A program made the translations under genes and the position numbers. This document shows positions 1 through 11,723 of a stretch of DNA of 64,000 nucleotides, piece after piece. A model generated the notes under the pieces. That model was given only the letters and a program-made list of their open reading frames with translations, had not been told where the DNA came from and ran no database searches. This DNA is from Branchinecta lynchi (taxonomy: Eukaryota > Arthropoda > Branchiopoda > Anostraca > Branchinectidae), in NCBI GenBank assembly GCA_023053575.1, contig JAKZAP010000007.1, positions 21,353,464-21,417,463 of the forward strand, given 5' to 3'. The stretch's first letter is position 1, and every line of letters begins with the position of its first letter.

Positions 1-514
1 TTGGTTGACATTTTGTCCACGACACTGTTTGTCAAGATAGTTCATCTCCCTTGGAGTCCTCACGATGTTCAGTCTTGTCTGATTAGTTTTTATCACGCTC
101 ACAGCGCTCTGGGTGGGTGTACGTGCGCTTCTATGCCTCATTTTAATCATCTGTTAGACCGTGATTAATTAATTTTGCATTTGGTCTTGCCTTGTCAGTT
201 TCAAACTTTCGTTATGTTTATGCTAGATTTGTTCCCATTGTTTTCTAGTTCTTTTTGTATATCGAGTATTTTCTGATATACGTGTCCTTTCTGTCGAATT
301 GGGTATTGGAAGGTCATGTCGTTGTGAGTCTGGATGTCTTCCGGTTTGGGTGGGAGCTTGAAGGTAGGTCGTGCTAGGAGGGGAGATCCAAGTAGCCTAC
401 TGCGTCCGCACATTCTATAAGTTTGTTCTGAAGTGGATCTGAAAGAAATATAATTTCGTAAACCACATTGGCCTGACCTACCACACATAGTCAACGAAGA
501 AACCAACCGAAGAT
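1..514. other. no feature recognised
   Basis: AT-rich intronic or intergenic sequence without repeats or coding signals that I can see. Confidence 0.5.
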
Positions 515-850
515 TCACTCGCAAGTATCGAGCGACAACAGTCGTAATTGTTATTCGCAGGTATTGTTGAGTGGCTCGCTGTCTTTATTTTAGGCTTTCA
601 GTTCTTCCAGTTTTGTTTTAATTTTTGTTTCTTGTTGGTTTTCTGCTTTGTTTTGGTTTTCTTGGTTGTTGATCTTCATCCTCGTTTTGGCATTTTTCCT
701 CGAAATTTTCTGTCTGCGCTGAAGAAGGGAGGTTGTTGTCCTCCCGAAATATTCGCCTTTTATTTCAGTATATTCGTTGTTCTTTACAGACCCCATTTTG
801 TTTCTCTCGTCGTTTGTGATTGGTTCATTCAGAGGCGTCCAAACCAATAC
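515..850 (+). repeat. F repeat, copy 1
   Basis: Shares TTGTTGATCTTCATCCTCGT, CATTTTTCCTCGAAATTTTC and the GGGAGG..CCTCCC hairpin with 10800-11160 in inverse orientation. The open frames are long T-rich stretches, not a protein family I know. Confidence 0.55.
716..756 (+). ncRNA. hammerhead-like motif of a second repeat family
   Basis: GCG, CTGAAGA, an extra A, then GGGAGG pairing with CCTCCC across a TTGTTGT loop, GAA, ATAT, T, CGC. GCG pairs with CGC as a 3-bp stem I. The flanking repeat (515-850) is unrelated to the H family, yet the layout is the same. The extra A after the core could reduce activity. The other copy (10800-11160, - strand) has a broken core. Confidence 0.3.
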
Positions 851-880
851 GAGACAACGGTCATTGGCGAGATACGTTTG

Positions 881-1110
881 TTAAAACTGGCTAAACGGAA
901 AGTCAGCTTCGATGTTTGATGGCGATATTTAGGCCATTCTTGGGAAGTCAGGCTCCTACAAACCTGCACACTCGCGGGTGCGTTTCTTCCAGTCCAGCAA
1001 CAGCCTGAGGATGACCCTTGCGAAGAAGGGCCGAAATATCGATGCCAAAAATCGTAGCTGACTTTAAATATGCTTCCCAGTAAGTTTGGGCTCAGGTAGT
1101 AAAGATACGT
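881..1110. repeat. H-family foldback element
   Basis: Left arm 921-955 and right arm 1002-1042 are inverted copies of the motif 'GGCCCTTCTTGGCAAGGG'. Outer arms share AAAGTCAGC. The hammerhead-like core on the right is mutated (CTGAGGATGA). Confidence 0.6.
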
Positions 1111-2743
1111 TTGGGCTACCCTGAAGGATTTGTCTACCGTATACCCCAAACAATTGTTTACAACACAGGAGACCGAAATCCGCTTAGAGTGAGAATGCGG
1201 CTTTAAGTGCATTAAACAAGCAGAGGGAAATCGTGCGATGTAGCGAAAGAAAAATAAAACAGTTACTTTGAGCTTGCGGTAGCGCGGCGAATTTGCAATA
1301 TGAAAAAAAGAAAAAAATTAATCGGGCAAAAAAAAATCTTTCCCTTGGTGGCAAGCGGGGAAATAGTCAGGAACCGAAACGTAACTGTGACAAACTGTGT
1401 ACATAGCTTTATCATACCGTGATATCCGCCTTTATCTCCATGTTGGATTCGGGCGCGTCCGATCAAGCCATATCCGTGTCTGCCATGTTTTTTCACGTCT
1501 GATTTTGCTCTGACTCAGTTGAAACATGTTTTCTTCGTATAGCTCGTGCCAAGTTCGGCGATTGTGGGTAACGATTTGACGTGGAAACTACGGAGAAATC
1601 CGTTGCGTCGCTGTACCTTTGAATCTTTGACTGTTCGAATGGTTTGTCCACATACCAATCTTCAGTGTAGTAGGTATTTCTTTTCGCTTTAATATTCAAG
1701 AAAACGAAAAGAAAAGAGTTGCTCAGTTCAGTGTGTTCTCAGAATTCCCTCACGGACGAAGCTGAACATTATATTTTCGTCATGCATAGCTCTACAATCA
1801 TATATGGCTTACGCTGAAATAAAAAGTGTTATTATTATATATTTCAAATATTCAAAATCATCGTTTGTCTCAACTGTCTGAAGAAAAAGCTATATACAGT
1901 TACAGGTAGCAGGTTATATTATTTACAGTACAAAAAATAAACAAAAAAATATCTAAGAAGGTATTCAATAATGTGTGCTAAACACGTCAGTGAATGACGG
2001 AACAAGACATTTCGTATATCATTCATCAGATAGCGGTACTGGTTCAAACTTGGGAATAAGCTCAGCAACATAAATAGTTCTTGAGCCCAAGCTGACTGGG
2101 AAACATATATTCAAACAACGAAACGGTTACATCAGCTACGATTTATGCATTGCCTGAATATATGACCCAGCAACAGTATGCGTCGGTCTTGACCTGAGAG
2201 GCAGATTTTCAGGCGGAAGTGTGTCTCATCGATCAGGGCTCTCCAGATTTTTTAATCCCGAACTAAAATACAAGTTGCTCCTAAGAGTTTACAATTGAGT
2301 TATGTAGTTTGCTAGTCATGTTAGCGAGTTTGCAGTGAAGCTACAGTTGTGTTTTCAATAAGCATTTAAATCAACTGCTATTGGTTTCTGCACTATTTTC
2401 TGCCACACGAGCTACATCTTCTGAAACAAAAAGGCATGTACATGTCCGATCTACATGCATCTGGTCTCCTGGCTTTTTCTGTACACAATGCAGACGGTCT
2501 CATAACTCAAATTACCTCTTGCTATGGTGGCCATATGTTGAAAAAATCATTTTAATGAACCCTCTGTTGGAAAATGCCAGAAGGGATGTTGGGGAGTGTG
2601 CCGTCAATTAGTATCAATGCTCGTTTATGAGGGTGTAAAGAGAACACTTGTGCAGAGGGTCTTCAACTTGTTTGTTTATGAGTTTTTGGTCGGCACTCGA
2701 CGGCTGCTGTGCAAAATGTGGGGACTTTCCGAAATAGGCTAGT
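1111..2743. other. no gene recognised
   Basis: AT-rich. A worn H end (AACGAAACGGTTACATCAGC) lies near 2115. Nothing else. Confidence 0.45.
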
Positions 2744-2975
2744 GTGAATATTCTTGATGACTATCACTCCTTGCCGATCCAAAATCTCCGGCCTCTCCGG
2801 GTATCTAGCGGAAGAAAGGCAGAAGTGGTGTCACAGCTGCAGCGAAAGATCGCGGTGATTGATTGACACAGGATTTGAGTCGTTGAGTTTGAGTCGTACG
2901 GACGCGCTTACTCCTTCTTCCTGAGGATCGCTGGCGTGTTTTGGACTTTGTCATATAGAGTATTATCTGTGTTTC
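2744..2975 (+). repeat. G repeat, copy 1
   Basis: Direct copy pair with 11957-12172: CTCCTTGCCGATCCAAAAT, GATTGACACAGGATTTGAGT, TCCTGAGGATCGCTGGCGTG, GGTCATATAGAGTATT-like end. Confidence 0.55.
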
Positions 2976-3418
2976 TGATATTGTGCTGTTTGTAATGATG
3001 CCTAGTCTTAAGAAGGCCAGTCGGTCAGGTCTTATCTGGTAGGTTTCCGGTAGAATATTCCTAGTTTGCTGCATTTCAAGACTTAGTTCTTGTTTGATAC
3101 TTGTTACGGCAGGAAATCGGTTGAAATAAAAGCAGATTGTGTTTTGTTCGCTACAGACGTTTGATAGTTTTTCGAAAAGTGACTTTATTTCAAGTGAGTT
3201 ATTTTTTACACTCTCTGTTTTTTTCTATGGCCCTAGTGCTTTTAAGTTATTATTAATATTATTATAAGACTACGAATTTATTTCCCATTTTAAATCTTAA
3301 TGTATGACTTGTATTATATGATATTTGTGATACTTATTTGGCTTGAAAGCCGGAAGGCCATAACAAACACACATAAACACAACATATAAATACAAAAATA
3401 AGCGGTCACACTACTACA

Positions 3419-3637
3419 CTAAACCCCGCTCAAACACTTTTCCCTGTGAAGACTGGCCACTCTGAGGAACCTCGCCAGGTTTCTTGTACTAAGAAAATCC
3501 CTACTCCGCATAATATTTAACAACCACTTCCTCCTATGAATACCTCCCTTAAAAATTTCCTCCCTCAGATCCTCAATCTCATCACGTCTACACATAAAAT
3601 GAATTAGGTCCTCATCTTCCTAACCGCAGATTGGACA
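3419..3637 (-). pseudogene. non-LTR retrotransposon 3' end, C-terminal zinc-knuckle relic
   Basis: Read on the - strand this gives CPICG, an in-frame TAG, then EDEDLIHFMCRRDEIEDLRE, continuing for 50 more codons to a stop after EKCLSGV. The C-x2-C ... H-x2/3-C pattern followed by a basic helical tail is typical of the C-terminus of jockey/CR1-like LINE polyproteins. Downstream on the same strand (about 3365-3345) is a GGCCTTCCGGC hairpin-like 3'-UTR and AAATAAG. The internal stop and missing RT mark it as dead. Confidence 0.55.
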
Positions 3638-3911
3638 AAAGTAAGACCAGATTTCTCCCTAACTTTTCCCTAACTTTTTTAGTCTTTCTCCCTAACGCTT
3701 TCACATTATCACATACTGTACACGCTGCACGTCATTGCCTTGACATGCGTTACGTCATGACGTCCTCTGTTAGCCATACTCTGTTCAGCTAGCAAGTGGC
3801 GTTCTCTTTGAGAAATTTGCCTGTATCTTTTCATATCCGCTTGACGAATTGCATGGCATTTAAAGAAGGGCTCGAAATACTTTCTGCTTACGAACTACTT
3901 CACCCTCTATA

Positions 3912-5031
3912 TTTTGGGATCCGAAAACGTAAATGGAGGAACCTAGGATTTCGTAGAACCTGTCCGTCTGTTAGCACAATAGCTCTCGAAGGAGTTGAGA
4001 TATTTTGTTCAAGTTTGGCATGAGCACTCTTTGGGTCCAAGGACATGCCAAGTTCGAAGATGGGCGTATATTTAGGGGTGGGGGAGGGGTTTTATATTAA
4101 GAGACGAAGCAAATGTTTTACAGGCAATGAAACATGCTGAATCCAAATATGAAAATAACTTTCTTGTCGGACAATTAGTTTACCCGGAATCAGACAAAAA
4201 CCGGAAAACTTTTGAATAAATTTTACTCTGGATTTGAATAGAGGTTCATTCTAGGGGTGCTCATTCTAAGACATGCTGAACACGTGTATGCAAATTATTT
4301 TTTTGCCGGACAAGCAGTTCGCCCGGAATCCGACCAAAACCGGAAAATTAGTTTAAAGTAAAGGTTTTATTTAGATGTTTTATTTAGAACTTTATTAGAT
4401 GTTCGATTCAGGGGTAAGAAGACATGCCGCTGAATCCATATATGACAATTGTCTTCCATCCTGACATTGGTTCGCCCGTAATCCGGCTAAAACCGGAATA
4501 TTAGTAATAAAAAAAAAGTTTTATCTGAAATTGATTTGAGGTTCGATGTAGTGGTAAGAAGGTATGCTGATTCCGTACATATAAATTATTTTCTCGCCGG
4601 TCTAATAGTTCGCCCTGAATCCGGCAAAAACATGAAAATTCGTTAAAAGTTAAAGTTTTATCTGAAGTTGATCAGAGGTTCGATATAGGGGTAAGGAGAC
4701 ATGCTGAATTCCTTTTTCGAGCTTTTTTTTTTTAACTGACAAGTAGTTCGCTCAGAATCCGACAGAAACCGAAAATGTGGCAGAATTAAGGCATCTGGAA
4801 CTTTTGATCAGTTTTGTAAAAGTATATATGGCGTATAGGGGTAAACACACACGTTGAATCCATATCTGAACTGGGTTTTGTTAGATGATTAGCCTTTGGC
4901 CTTAATCTGTTTCTAAATTTTAATAGTACATTTTTGAAGGAGTCTGGCGAAGATTCGATATCTGCAAGATCCAATTGTCTGGATCAGAAATGAAATTTTT
5001 TGGGATCCCATCGATACTTTTGGTCTTGTTC
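3912..5031 (+). mobile_element. P-family element (pearl/Helentron-like), diverged
   Basis: Begins TTTTGGGATCCGAAAACGTA and ends TTTTTTGGGATCCCATCGA..GGTCTTGTTC. Inside are about six units of about 130-140 bp with 'GACATGCTGAA' and 'TTCGCCCGGAATCCG'. No coding capacity. Diverged from the other copies, so probably older. Confidence 0.6.
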
Positions 5032-5156
5032 ATATATTTAACCTTTCTTTAATCAAAGTCTCATAAGTGATGACAAATTTGCAGGTGCACTACGGTAATT
5101 GCTTTCGTGTTGTTAATTTCTTAGAAGTAAAAAATTTAATAAGTCGGCTCTGATAT

Positions 5157-5270
5157 TCTTCAGTTATATTTCGGCTCCTCTTTGGCAAGGGTCTTCTTCA
5201 GACTGTAGCTGGAATAAATGAGCCTGCAATAAATAAATGCAGCTTTTAGAAACTAGTTGCACGAAGTTAC
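5157..5270. repeat. H-family fragment
   Basis: One arm of the H family with hammerhead-like core, followed by AATAAATGAGCCTGCAATAA. A related tail is at 19790-19845. Confidence 0.5.
5161..5205 (-). ncRNA. hammerhead-ribozyme-like motif
   Basis: On the - strand: CAGT, CTGAAGA, stem II, GAA, ATAT, A, ACTG. The innermost stem I pair is U-A here instead of C-G, changed on both sides. TATTC and GAATA can pair further out. The base after the core is A, which weakens the first stem II pair. Confidence 0.4.
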
Positions 5271-5328
5271 TAGATATAGTAACTTGTAGATATTATACTA
5301 GATTTGACCATTTCTGTACATGTATAAA

Positions 5329-5379
<51 letters not shown>

Positions 5380-6562
5380 GCCCAGATGAATTATCCTCGA
5401 GTGGCTGCGAGCAGAGAATAAATGAGCGATTCGCTGCTTGGTATTACCCGTTGTTGGCTTTATCGTACTTTTTGGCAACTCAAATTTCTGCGCTATATAA
5501 AGACTGACGCCAGCTTGCTATGGCTTCGGAGTTTCCTTTATTTTGCAGACTTGACAACACCCAGTGTGATTTTCCTAGTATGATTGCATGATATAATTGA
5601 TGCCAACTTGAAAGTCATGACCCGATCTCGCCATAGAGCTTTTTACACCTCGAGTTGCAGGTGAAGGTCACCTTGGTTTTTATCGTAGTAAAATTGACAG
5701 CTCGTGCTGATGATCTGCTGAAAAATGGTGATGGATTTTTAGAAATTCTGACGGGATAACGTAAAGGATAGACCCTAGGATGGTCGGTGAGATGCGTTAG
5801 CTTTCTGTGGCGTGAGATTGACCGGTAAATACCGTGGCAGTCAAATGATTTGTCGTGAGTGACGTCGAGGATAAGAGGAATTTACACCCCCTAACTGTGA
5901 CGCTGTCGTCACTTAAGAGTTTGCGCTTGTTCCGGGATAATTAGTGAAACAAAAATAGTAGTGAAATATCACCCCACAGCAGGTCACTCTTGTGAGGTTG
6001 GTTGAGGGTACTTAAAAAAAAAAAAATGGAACCAGGTTTTCACTTTACTATTGAGTGCAAATCTGTTGAAAAGAAGCCGTGGGAACTTGGTTGCGTGAAA
6101 CTTAAGTTGTGAGAAACCACGAATTCCCATAAAGACTTCATCGAGGGCTTCGTCGTTTGGTTCTCAAGCTATCTTAGTTTGTAGTAGTAGCAGCTCTGTG
6201 CCCAGATCGTGACTATAGTTTTGGCACCGCTTCCCTTTTCGCCATCAGTTGTAAGCTGTTTTTGGGATCTTTCCAAAGGTTTTTTGGTTTGGCAATTTTG
6301 TTTTCACGCTACGAATCCTTTCAAAGCGTGTTGAAAAGACAACTGTTATTTTGTCTTACGTTGAAAGTGTTACCTTGAGCTCGAACAGGACTGAGTAAGA
6401 GTAGTTGTATTTTTGAAGGGGTTGTGACTCTCTTGGCGTTGATGTACCATTTCTTAGTACTGTGCGCGATAGCGTCATATCTTTGTCGACCATTGGGGCA
6501 TATAGTAGTGGGACCCGGGAGCAACCTCCTGGGCAAGCTCGAAGTCTCAAAGTGTTGAGTAA
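5271..6562. other. no gene recognised
   Basis: Holds the (AT)n tract and otherwise unique sequence. No exon for the fzr C-box (DRFIPSR) could be found here or elsewhere before 11.7 kb. Confidence 0.45.
5338..5377. repeat. (AT)n microsatellite
   Basis: About 20 uninterrupted TA units. Confidence 0.9.
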
Positions 6563-7195
6563 TTTTTATGGCACTGGGCCAAGTGCCACATACCGATCAC
6601 TTTTCTGTAGGTCGGTCGGTCAGTCCGGTGATCGCAAGTTAGGGTACTTCCAGATGTGCTAGGACGATGAAACTTGGCTTGAACATTAGAGACTTGACAG
6701 GATTGGCTTAGAAATTATCAATTCCCCGATCCGTACATGTCTTAAAGTACTCATCTTAACCGTAAAGTACAAAAAATACTTTTAAGCACCCTTAAATCGC
6801 GCATCTTAACCGAAAAGTCAAAAAAATTCTTTTGACCAAACCATATATATTCGTATATTCAAACAATGTTTACAACGGATATACGTCAGCTACGATTCTT
6901 CGTCAGTTATCATATATATTCGTGATTCTAAAGGGTCCAGAATCATTTCTGCCTCAGGTGTTTTGATTAGAGATGAGTATGTGGCGCCCCTAAAAAGCGC
7001 ATCGTCACAGCCAAGTGCAAAAATAAAATACTTTTTACCCAACGATACATTCTCGTGACTTCCATGTTCCATGAGCAAGGCTTTTGCTTACGAATGATCA
7101 CAACAAACTCACAAATTGGCAAATTCCTACTTTCATCCTCTTACCCAGCCTTGCAAGTGCCATATGAACTTCTATCTCTTGTTCTGTTAGTCGCG
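6563..7195 (+). mobile_element. Q-family element, short copy
   Basis: Starts with a hairpin (GGCACTgggccAAGTGCC), then GTCGGTCGGTCAGTCC and 'GTGCTAGGACGATGAAACTT'. After poly-A-rich segments it ends with CCTTGCAAGTGCCATATGAA and CTTCTATCTCTTGTT. It carries an inserted H fragment at 6856-6907. Confidence 0.5.
6856..6907. repeat. H-family terminal fragment inside a Q element
   Basis: ATTCAAACAATGTTTACAAC followed by GGATATACGTCAGCTACGAT matches the H terminal arm. It interrupts the Q element at 6563-7195. Confidence 0.5.
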
Positions 7196-7880
7196 AATAA
7201 CGTTGTTGGGGTTTGGTGTTAGGACTACTTTGTGGTAGGCAAGAAAGACGGTTGGAAGCTAGCAGCAAAACAGGTTGCGATGCGATGAAGTGTGGCTGGA
7301 GTTGGCCCCTGTCAGTTTCGAGGTCAGCTTAGCTTCGGCCGAGATTGTTGATATAGTAGGCTTTTGCAGCCTTCTTAAACCTAGTCGGCTTTCATTTCTT
7401 CCGTTTCTCCTCAATGGTGCTGGCTGCGATATCCTAATTAACCTACGGAGGGGGTGCGTAATCTCCGTCACACTATCAGTGGAGTCATCTACAGAGACCA
7501 GAATAAACCTATTGTGGCAGAGGGCAGTACTTTTAGTACTGATCCACTGTTCTTCCCTAATTGCTCGAGCTGTTCTTTCAAAAAATCGTTAAGTTCCATG
7601 CGATGTATCTGATCTGAAGTGCAAGTGTCTGAAGTTGATGTATAGTACACAACTTTCATCGTCAGGAGATTCGTACCTTCTTTCCGCTGAAGAAGTATAT
7701 GTTCTAGGTGCTTAGGCTAAGTTTAGTATTGGGGGGGGGGGCGGTTTTGCTTGCCAGTATCCTATCCTCTAGCATTTCTGCTTCTGGGGAAACTGGGATG
7801 GGTCCACTTCATAAGTTCCGAACCGTGGGATTTAAGCTTACTGGGACCTTTTTGGTTCCGGTATATGCTAAAGGTATGGC
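7196..7880. other. open stretch without recognised product
   Basis: Contains a 105-codon frame (7275-7592), leucine- and serine-rich, without known motifs, and a 12-G tract at 7731. Confidence 0.4.
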
Positions 7881-8125
7881 CCGTTTATCACAAAAACCGA
7901 ACCTGTCGTCATCAAGAACGTGCTGAAAGAAATGTTAGATTGTCGAGGCGGGGTTATACACTTGTTATTCCTTTGCTTATTGAACTAGGAAGTCGTTGTT
8001 ATTAGCATGATTTGTCAAACTTGTTACTTTTACGCTCCACCTTTGAACGCGTGCTCACTTGTTTCCTTTTGTTTTGGGTTAGTTGTTATTTCTATTGTAT
8101 GGCCTTTCGGCTAAATACACATGAT
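7880..8125 (+). pseudogene. probable LINE 3' end (ORF2 C-terminus and UTR)
   Basis: The open frame ending at 8005 closes with RNVRLSRRGYTLVIPLLIEL, resembling the tail of many LINE reverse transcriptases before their WN-LP motif. About 90 bp on comes TTGTATGGCCTTTCGGCTAAATA, the same kind of 3'-UTR hairpin as the relic at 3.35-3.64 kb. No RT domain is present upstream. Weak call. Confidence 0.35.
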
Positions 8126-8666
8126 TATCAGTATTCATATATTATCATGTGATCCAACACATATACTAGCAGATTTAGTTAAAGATTGACGATACGACGA
8201 TTATTGTGGTTCCGAACTGGTATATTTGGAATAATGCCGGATTTGGGTTTCTAACGTTTCTGGGCGTCTGTGAGGTAACCAGATCTCTTCCGCCTTCAAT
8301 AAAAGAGCCAACGCCTTCCTAAAAGCCATCATCACCTACGATAAGAGGAGGGTGAGATATAAGCACCAGGATGACAAGTTGACAGGCTTTTTAACCTCGA
8401 TGGTCTGGAACTGAGATAAGGAAATCCAATCTTGAAGTTAGATGTCTAGACAGATGCATGGACCTCAGATTCTCCCCATTTTTGTTTTTCTTATGTTGCC
8501 ATATCTTCTTAATGGGAAAGACATTTGCGATAAAGGTACACAAGATGGGAGCCCTGAGGTCACCAAGGAGAAACTTGGGCAAAGCGGCTCTTACTGGTTT
8601 AGTGCATATGAATCTAAATCTGGCATTTTATGAGAGTGATTTGGCAAAGTAAATCCCTCATCATCA

Positions 8667-9160
8667 TTCGCTAGATGGCGCAATTTCCTACAGTGTGATT
8701 GGCCGCTTCGGTCGGTCCTAGTTTATATGGGAGCTATGTGGCATAGCCCTCATATAAACAGCCCATGCCATAAACAAAACAGGGACAGTAGAATTTTTTT
8801 TGTTGAAACATGTTTCGTGAAGTATCTCAGCCGTTAGATGGCGTAGTTGTTGACGTTGTGATTGGCTTCTTCCGATGACTTATCTCATGATTCCTAGTTT
8901 ATATGAGCTAATGTAGCCGTTAGTCACAGGGAATTTTTGTGTAAATAGATGTTTAGGTTATGGTTTGTTTTGTTTTATTGTTCCCATTTCCCTTTAATCT
9001 TTTATCGAATAAATCTTAACTTATCTTATCTGATGGGGATTATAGCAAAAACGCAATCGGGAAAATGGGAAAATTAAATGTTGTATTGCGAGCATCCGTG
9101 TACCATGAAGTTTCTTTCAGTCCTCGACACTGTGATTGGCTGTTTCAGAGGGTTGATCAG
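8667..9160 (+). repeat. three diverged units with GATGGCG and GTGTGATTGGC
   Basis: TAGATGGCGCAATTTCCTAC then GTGTGATTGGC (8671-8703), TTAGATGGCGTAGTTG then GTGATTGGCTTC (8834-8870), and CACTGTGATTGGCTGTTTC (9127-9146). CCTAGTTTATATG recurs. The inverted CCAAT boxes look promoter-like but recur as a repeat. Confidence 0.4.
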
Positions 9161-9270
9161 TCTCATCCTGTCCTGGTTTTGTAGAATATAAGGTTTGAAG
9201 CCAAGCTGACCGTTCATTACGAAAGAAATAGAAATCCGTGATTTTCGGTTTTTTTCTGGGTTCCGTATCG

Positions 9271-10382
9271 TTTTTGGGATCCCAAAACGTAAGTGGAAGG
9301 ATACCTATGACATAGCAAAAGTTGTCCGTCCTTCCGTCCGTCTGTAAGCACGATAACTCTCGAAGGGAATGAGATATTTTGATGAAACTTGGTGTCAGGA
9401 TTCGTTGGGTCGTCGTTGACCAGTCGAGTTCGTAGATGGGCTTTGTAGCCCTACATTTAGGGGTGGGGGAGGTGGTTCAAGTTAAGGGGCAAACAAAATA
9501 TTTGAAACAGCTAATGTGATAGTCGATTATGGGGTAAGAAGAACACGATGGTGAAAACCATTTTGTCATCGGACAAGTAGTTCGCCCGGAATCCGGCCAA
9601 AACCGGAAAGTTTGTTGAAAGTAAAAGTTTAATGTGAAGTTGATTAGATGTTCTATTTAGGGGTAGGAAGACATGCTGAAGGCGATGGTGAAAACCATTT
9701 TCTCGACGGACAAGTAGTTCGCCCGGAATCCGGCCCAAACCGGAAAGTTTGTTAAAATTAAAAGTTTGTTTGGAGCAGATGTTCGATTTAGGGCAAGAAG
9801 ACATGCTGAGCAATTATGTGGAAAGAATTTTCTACCCAGACATGTAGTTCGCCCGGAATCCGGCCAAAACCAGAAAATTGTTAGAAGTTAGAGTTTTATT
9901 TCTAGTTGATTAGATAAGCGATTTAGTGGTAAGAAGAGATGCTGAATCCGTGTGTGACAATCATATTTTACCTGGACATATAGTTCGACCGGAATCCGGC
10001 TGTTGTTATAAGTTAAATTTTTATTTGAAGTTGATTACATGTTCATTATTGGGGAAAGAAGATAACCTGAGTTCGGTTTTGAGCTTTCTTTTTTCGCCGG
10101 ACAATTAGTTTTGGAGTTCGGCCGAAACCGGGAAATTGGCAGAAGTGGCAGGAAGTTTTCGTCAAAACAGATATGATTTATAGGGGTAAACACACATGCT
10201 GAATCCATATCTGAACTTGGCTTTCTCAGATGATTAGCTATATGGCCTTAATCTGTTTCTGAATTTTAATTGTCAAAATATTCAAGGAATCTGGGGATGA
10301 CTGGATCTGGCTAAGACAAGACCCAGTTGTCTGGATCGGATATTGAATTTTTGGGATCCCATCGAAACCTTTGGTCTTGTTC
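9271..10382 (+). mobile_element. P-family element (pearl/Helentron-like)
   Basis: Starts TTTTTGGGATCCCAAAACGT, has a short GTCC microsatellite (CCGTCCTTCCGTCCGTCTGT), a fixed segment to about 9500, then about 136-bp tandem units with 'GCCCGGAATCCGGCCAAAAC'. It closes with TTTTTGGGATCCCATCGAAA..GGTCTTGTTC. Non-autonomous. Confidence 0.7.
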
Positions 10383-10596
10383 TGTTGGTATTCTGTTGGA
10401 TTTTATGATTTAGTTTTGTTTTTTTTCCGTTGAGGACGCTTTGCCAGAAGTGCAACCGGAATATTTGAATTTAAATTTATCCCTCGCACATCATCCTAGA
10501 GGAATAATTAGCTGGTCAAGAAAAAAAACGAAAATCACGGTTTTCTATTTCTTTCTGGTTTTGTAGAAATTATGGAATGGACCCGTAGTTATATGA

Positions 10597-10770
10597 AACA
10601 ATGGCTAAGCCCAGAAAGTCAGCTAAAATGTTTCTCAGCGATACTTCGGCCCTTCATTGCGGGATCGATTTTTCCAGTCCAGCAAAAGCCTGACGAACAC
10701 CCTTGCCCAGAAGGACCGAAATATCGCTGAGGACATCGTAGTGACTTTCCATTTTTAGCCGTTGTTTAGT
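10597..10770. repeat. H-family foldback element
   Basis: Outer arms AATGGCTAA...AAAGTCAGC and GTGACTTTCC...TTAGCCGTT are inverted. Inner arms hold the GGCCCTTC / GAAGGACC motif. The core CTGACGA at 10690-10696 is intact, but stem I has only two pairs. Confidence 0.6.
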
Positions 10771-10799
10771 ATCTGTTGCCAAGTCAGCTTCTGCTGAAG

Positions 10800-11160
10800 G
10801 AGTATCGAGACCCGTAGTTGACGGCGCTAAACGGGTACGTCAGCTGATTTAGTCCCCAAAAATCAACGAAGACACCAAGGAAAATGGGGTTTGTAAAGGC
10901 TGAAACACTGAAACAAAAGGCGAATATTTCGGGAGGACAGCCGCCTCCCTTTTTAAGTGCAGATTGAAAATTTCGAGGAAAAATGCCAAAACGAGGATGA
11001 AGATCAACAACCAAGAAAAATGAAACAAAGCAGAAAACCAATAATAAACCAAAAATTAAAACTAAAACTGGAAGAATTGAAAGCCTAAAATAAAGACAGC
11101 GAGCCACTCACCAATACCTGCGAATTACAATTAGGACTGTTCTCGCTCGGTACTAGCGAG
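10800..11160 (-). repeat. F repeat, copy 2
   Basis: Inverse copy of 515-850. The outer box CCAATACCTGCGAATTACAA matches TTGTTATTCGCAGGTATTG at 549-567. Confidence 0.55.
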
Positions 11161-11327
11161 TGACTAAACAATAGACTAGCGAAAATATTTTTTTATCCTG
11201 GCGATATTTCGGCCTTCTTGGCAAGGGTAGGCTAGTCTTTCGGCTCAAATCTAGAAAAGAGAACCTGTGATCAAGAACAGGCCCAGAGAATAGACCTAGC
11301 CGAGGCAGCGGAAAATTGAGTATTCTA

Positions 11328-11697
11328 TTAAAGGACCTCTCTTACTTATAGTACTAACGCAACCTACTTCCACAATCATGCCATATATTTCTAAACCCGG
11401 AGACCCCAATTTGGGACGGTACATTCTAATCCCTCTAACAAAACCGCGCTGATTTTCTCACTTGTCGCGTTTTGCTACCTTCGCTGTGCGTTGACGGTTG
11501 TCTGCGAGAAGTTTTTCCATCAGAAAACTTGTTATGTAAATTGTATCCCTGTTTTCGTTAAAGTCAGAAGGTCTTGGAAAAGGCTTAAAACAGCCAAAAC
11601 CGTGGGTTATTTGTTGAAAGCACAGCCTAGTTTTAATATATTCAAATATTTTAACATACTGTAAGTTGAAGAGTAAATAGTGCGAGGGGTCCTTTAA
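11328..11697. mobile_element. T-family MITE with TTAA ends, next to fzr exon a
   Basis: Ends TTAAAGGACCTC and GAGGGGTCCTTTAA are inverted. The interior has 'CTAAACCCGGAGACCCC' and 'GTTGTCTGCGAGAAGTTTTT', shared with copies at 38.3, 48.8 and 60.7 kb. It stops 26 bp before the exon at 11724. Confidence 0.65.
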
Positions 11698-11723
11698 GCC
11701 TTCTAATCTGTATTCTTTTCCAG

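Noticed and set aside
548..1212. Overlapping T-rich frames at the start of the window
   Set aside because: Phenylalanine/leucine-rich translation of a T-rich repeat (F); not a membrane protein gene.
8690..8710. GTGTGATTGGC as promoter CCAAT box
   Set aside because: The same box recurs in diverged tandem units at 8.67-9.16 kb, so it is repeat sequence.
9209..9230. GACCGTTC... as the fzr C-box exon
   Set aside because: Reads DRSLRK, not DRFIPSR, and lacks splice sites.
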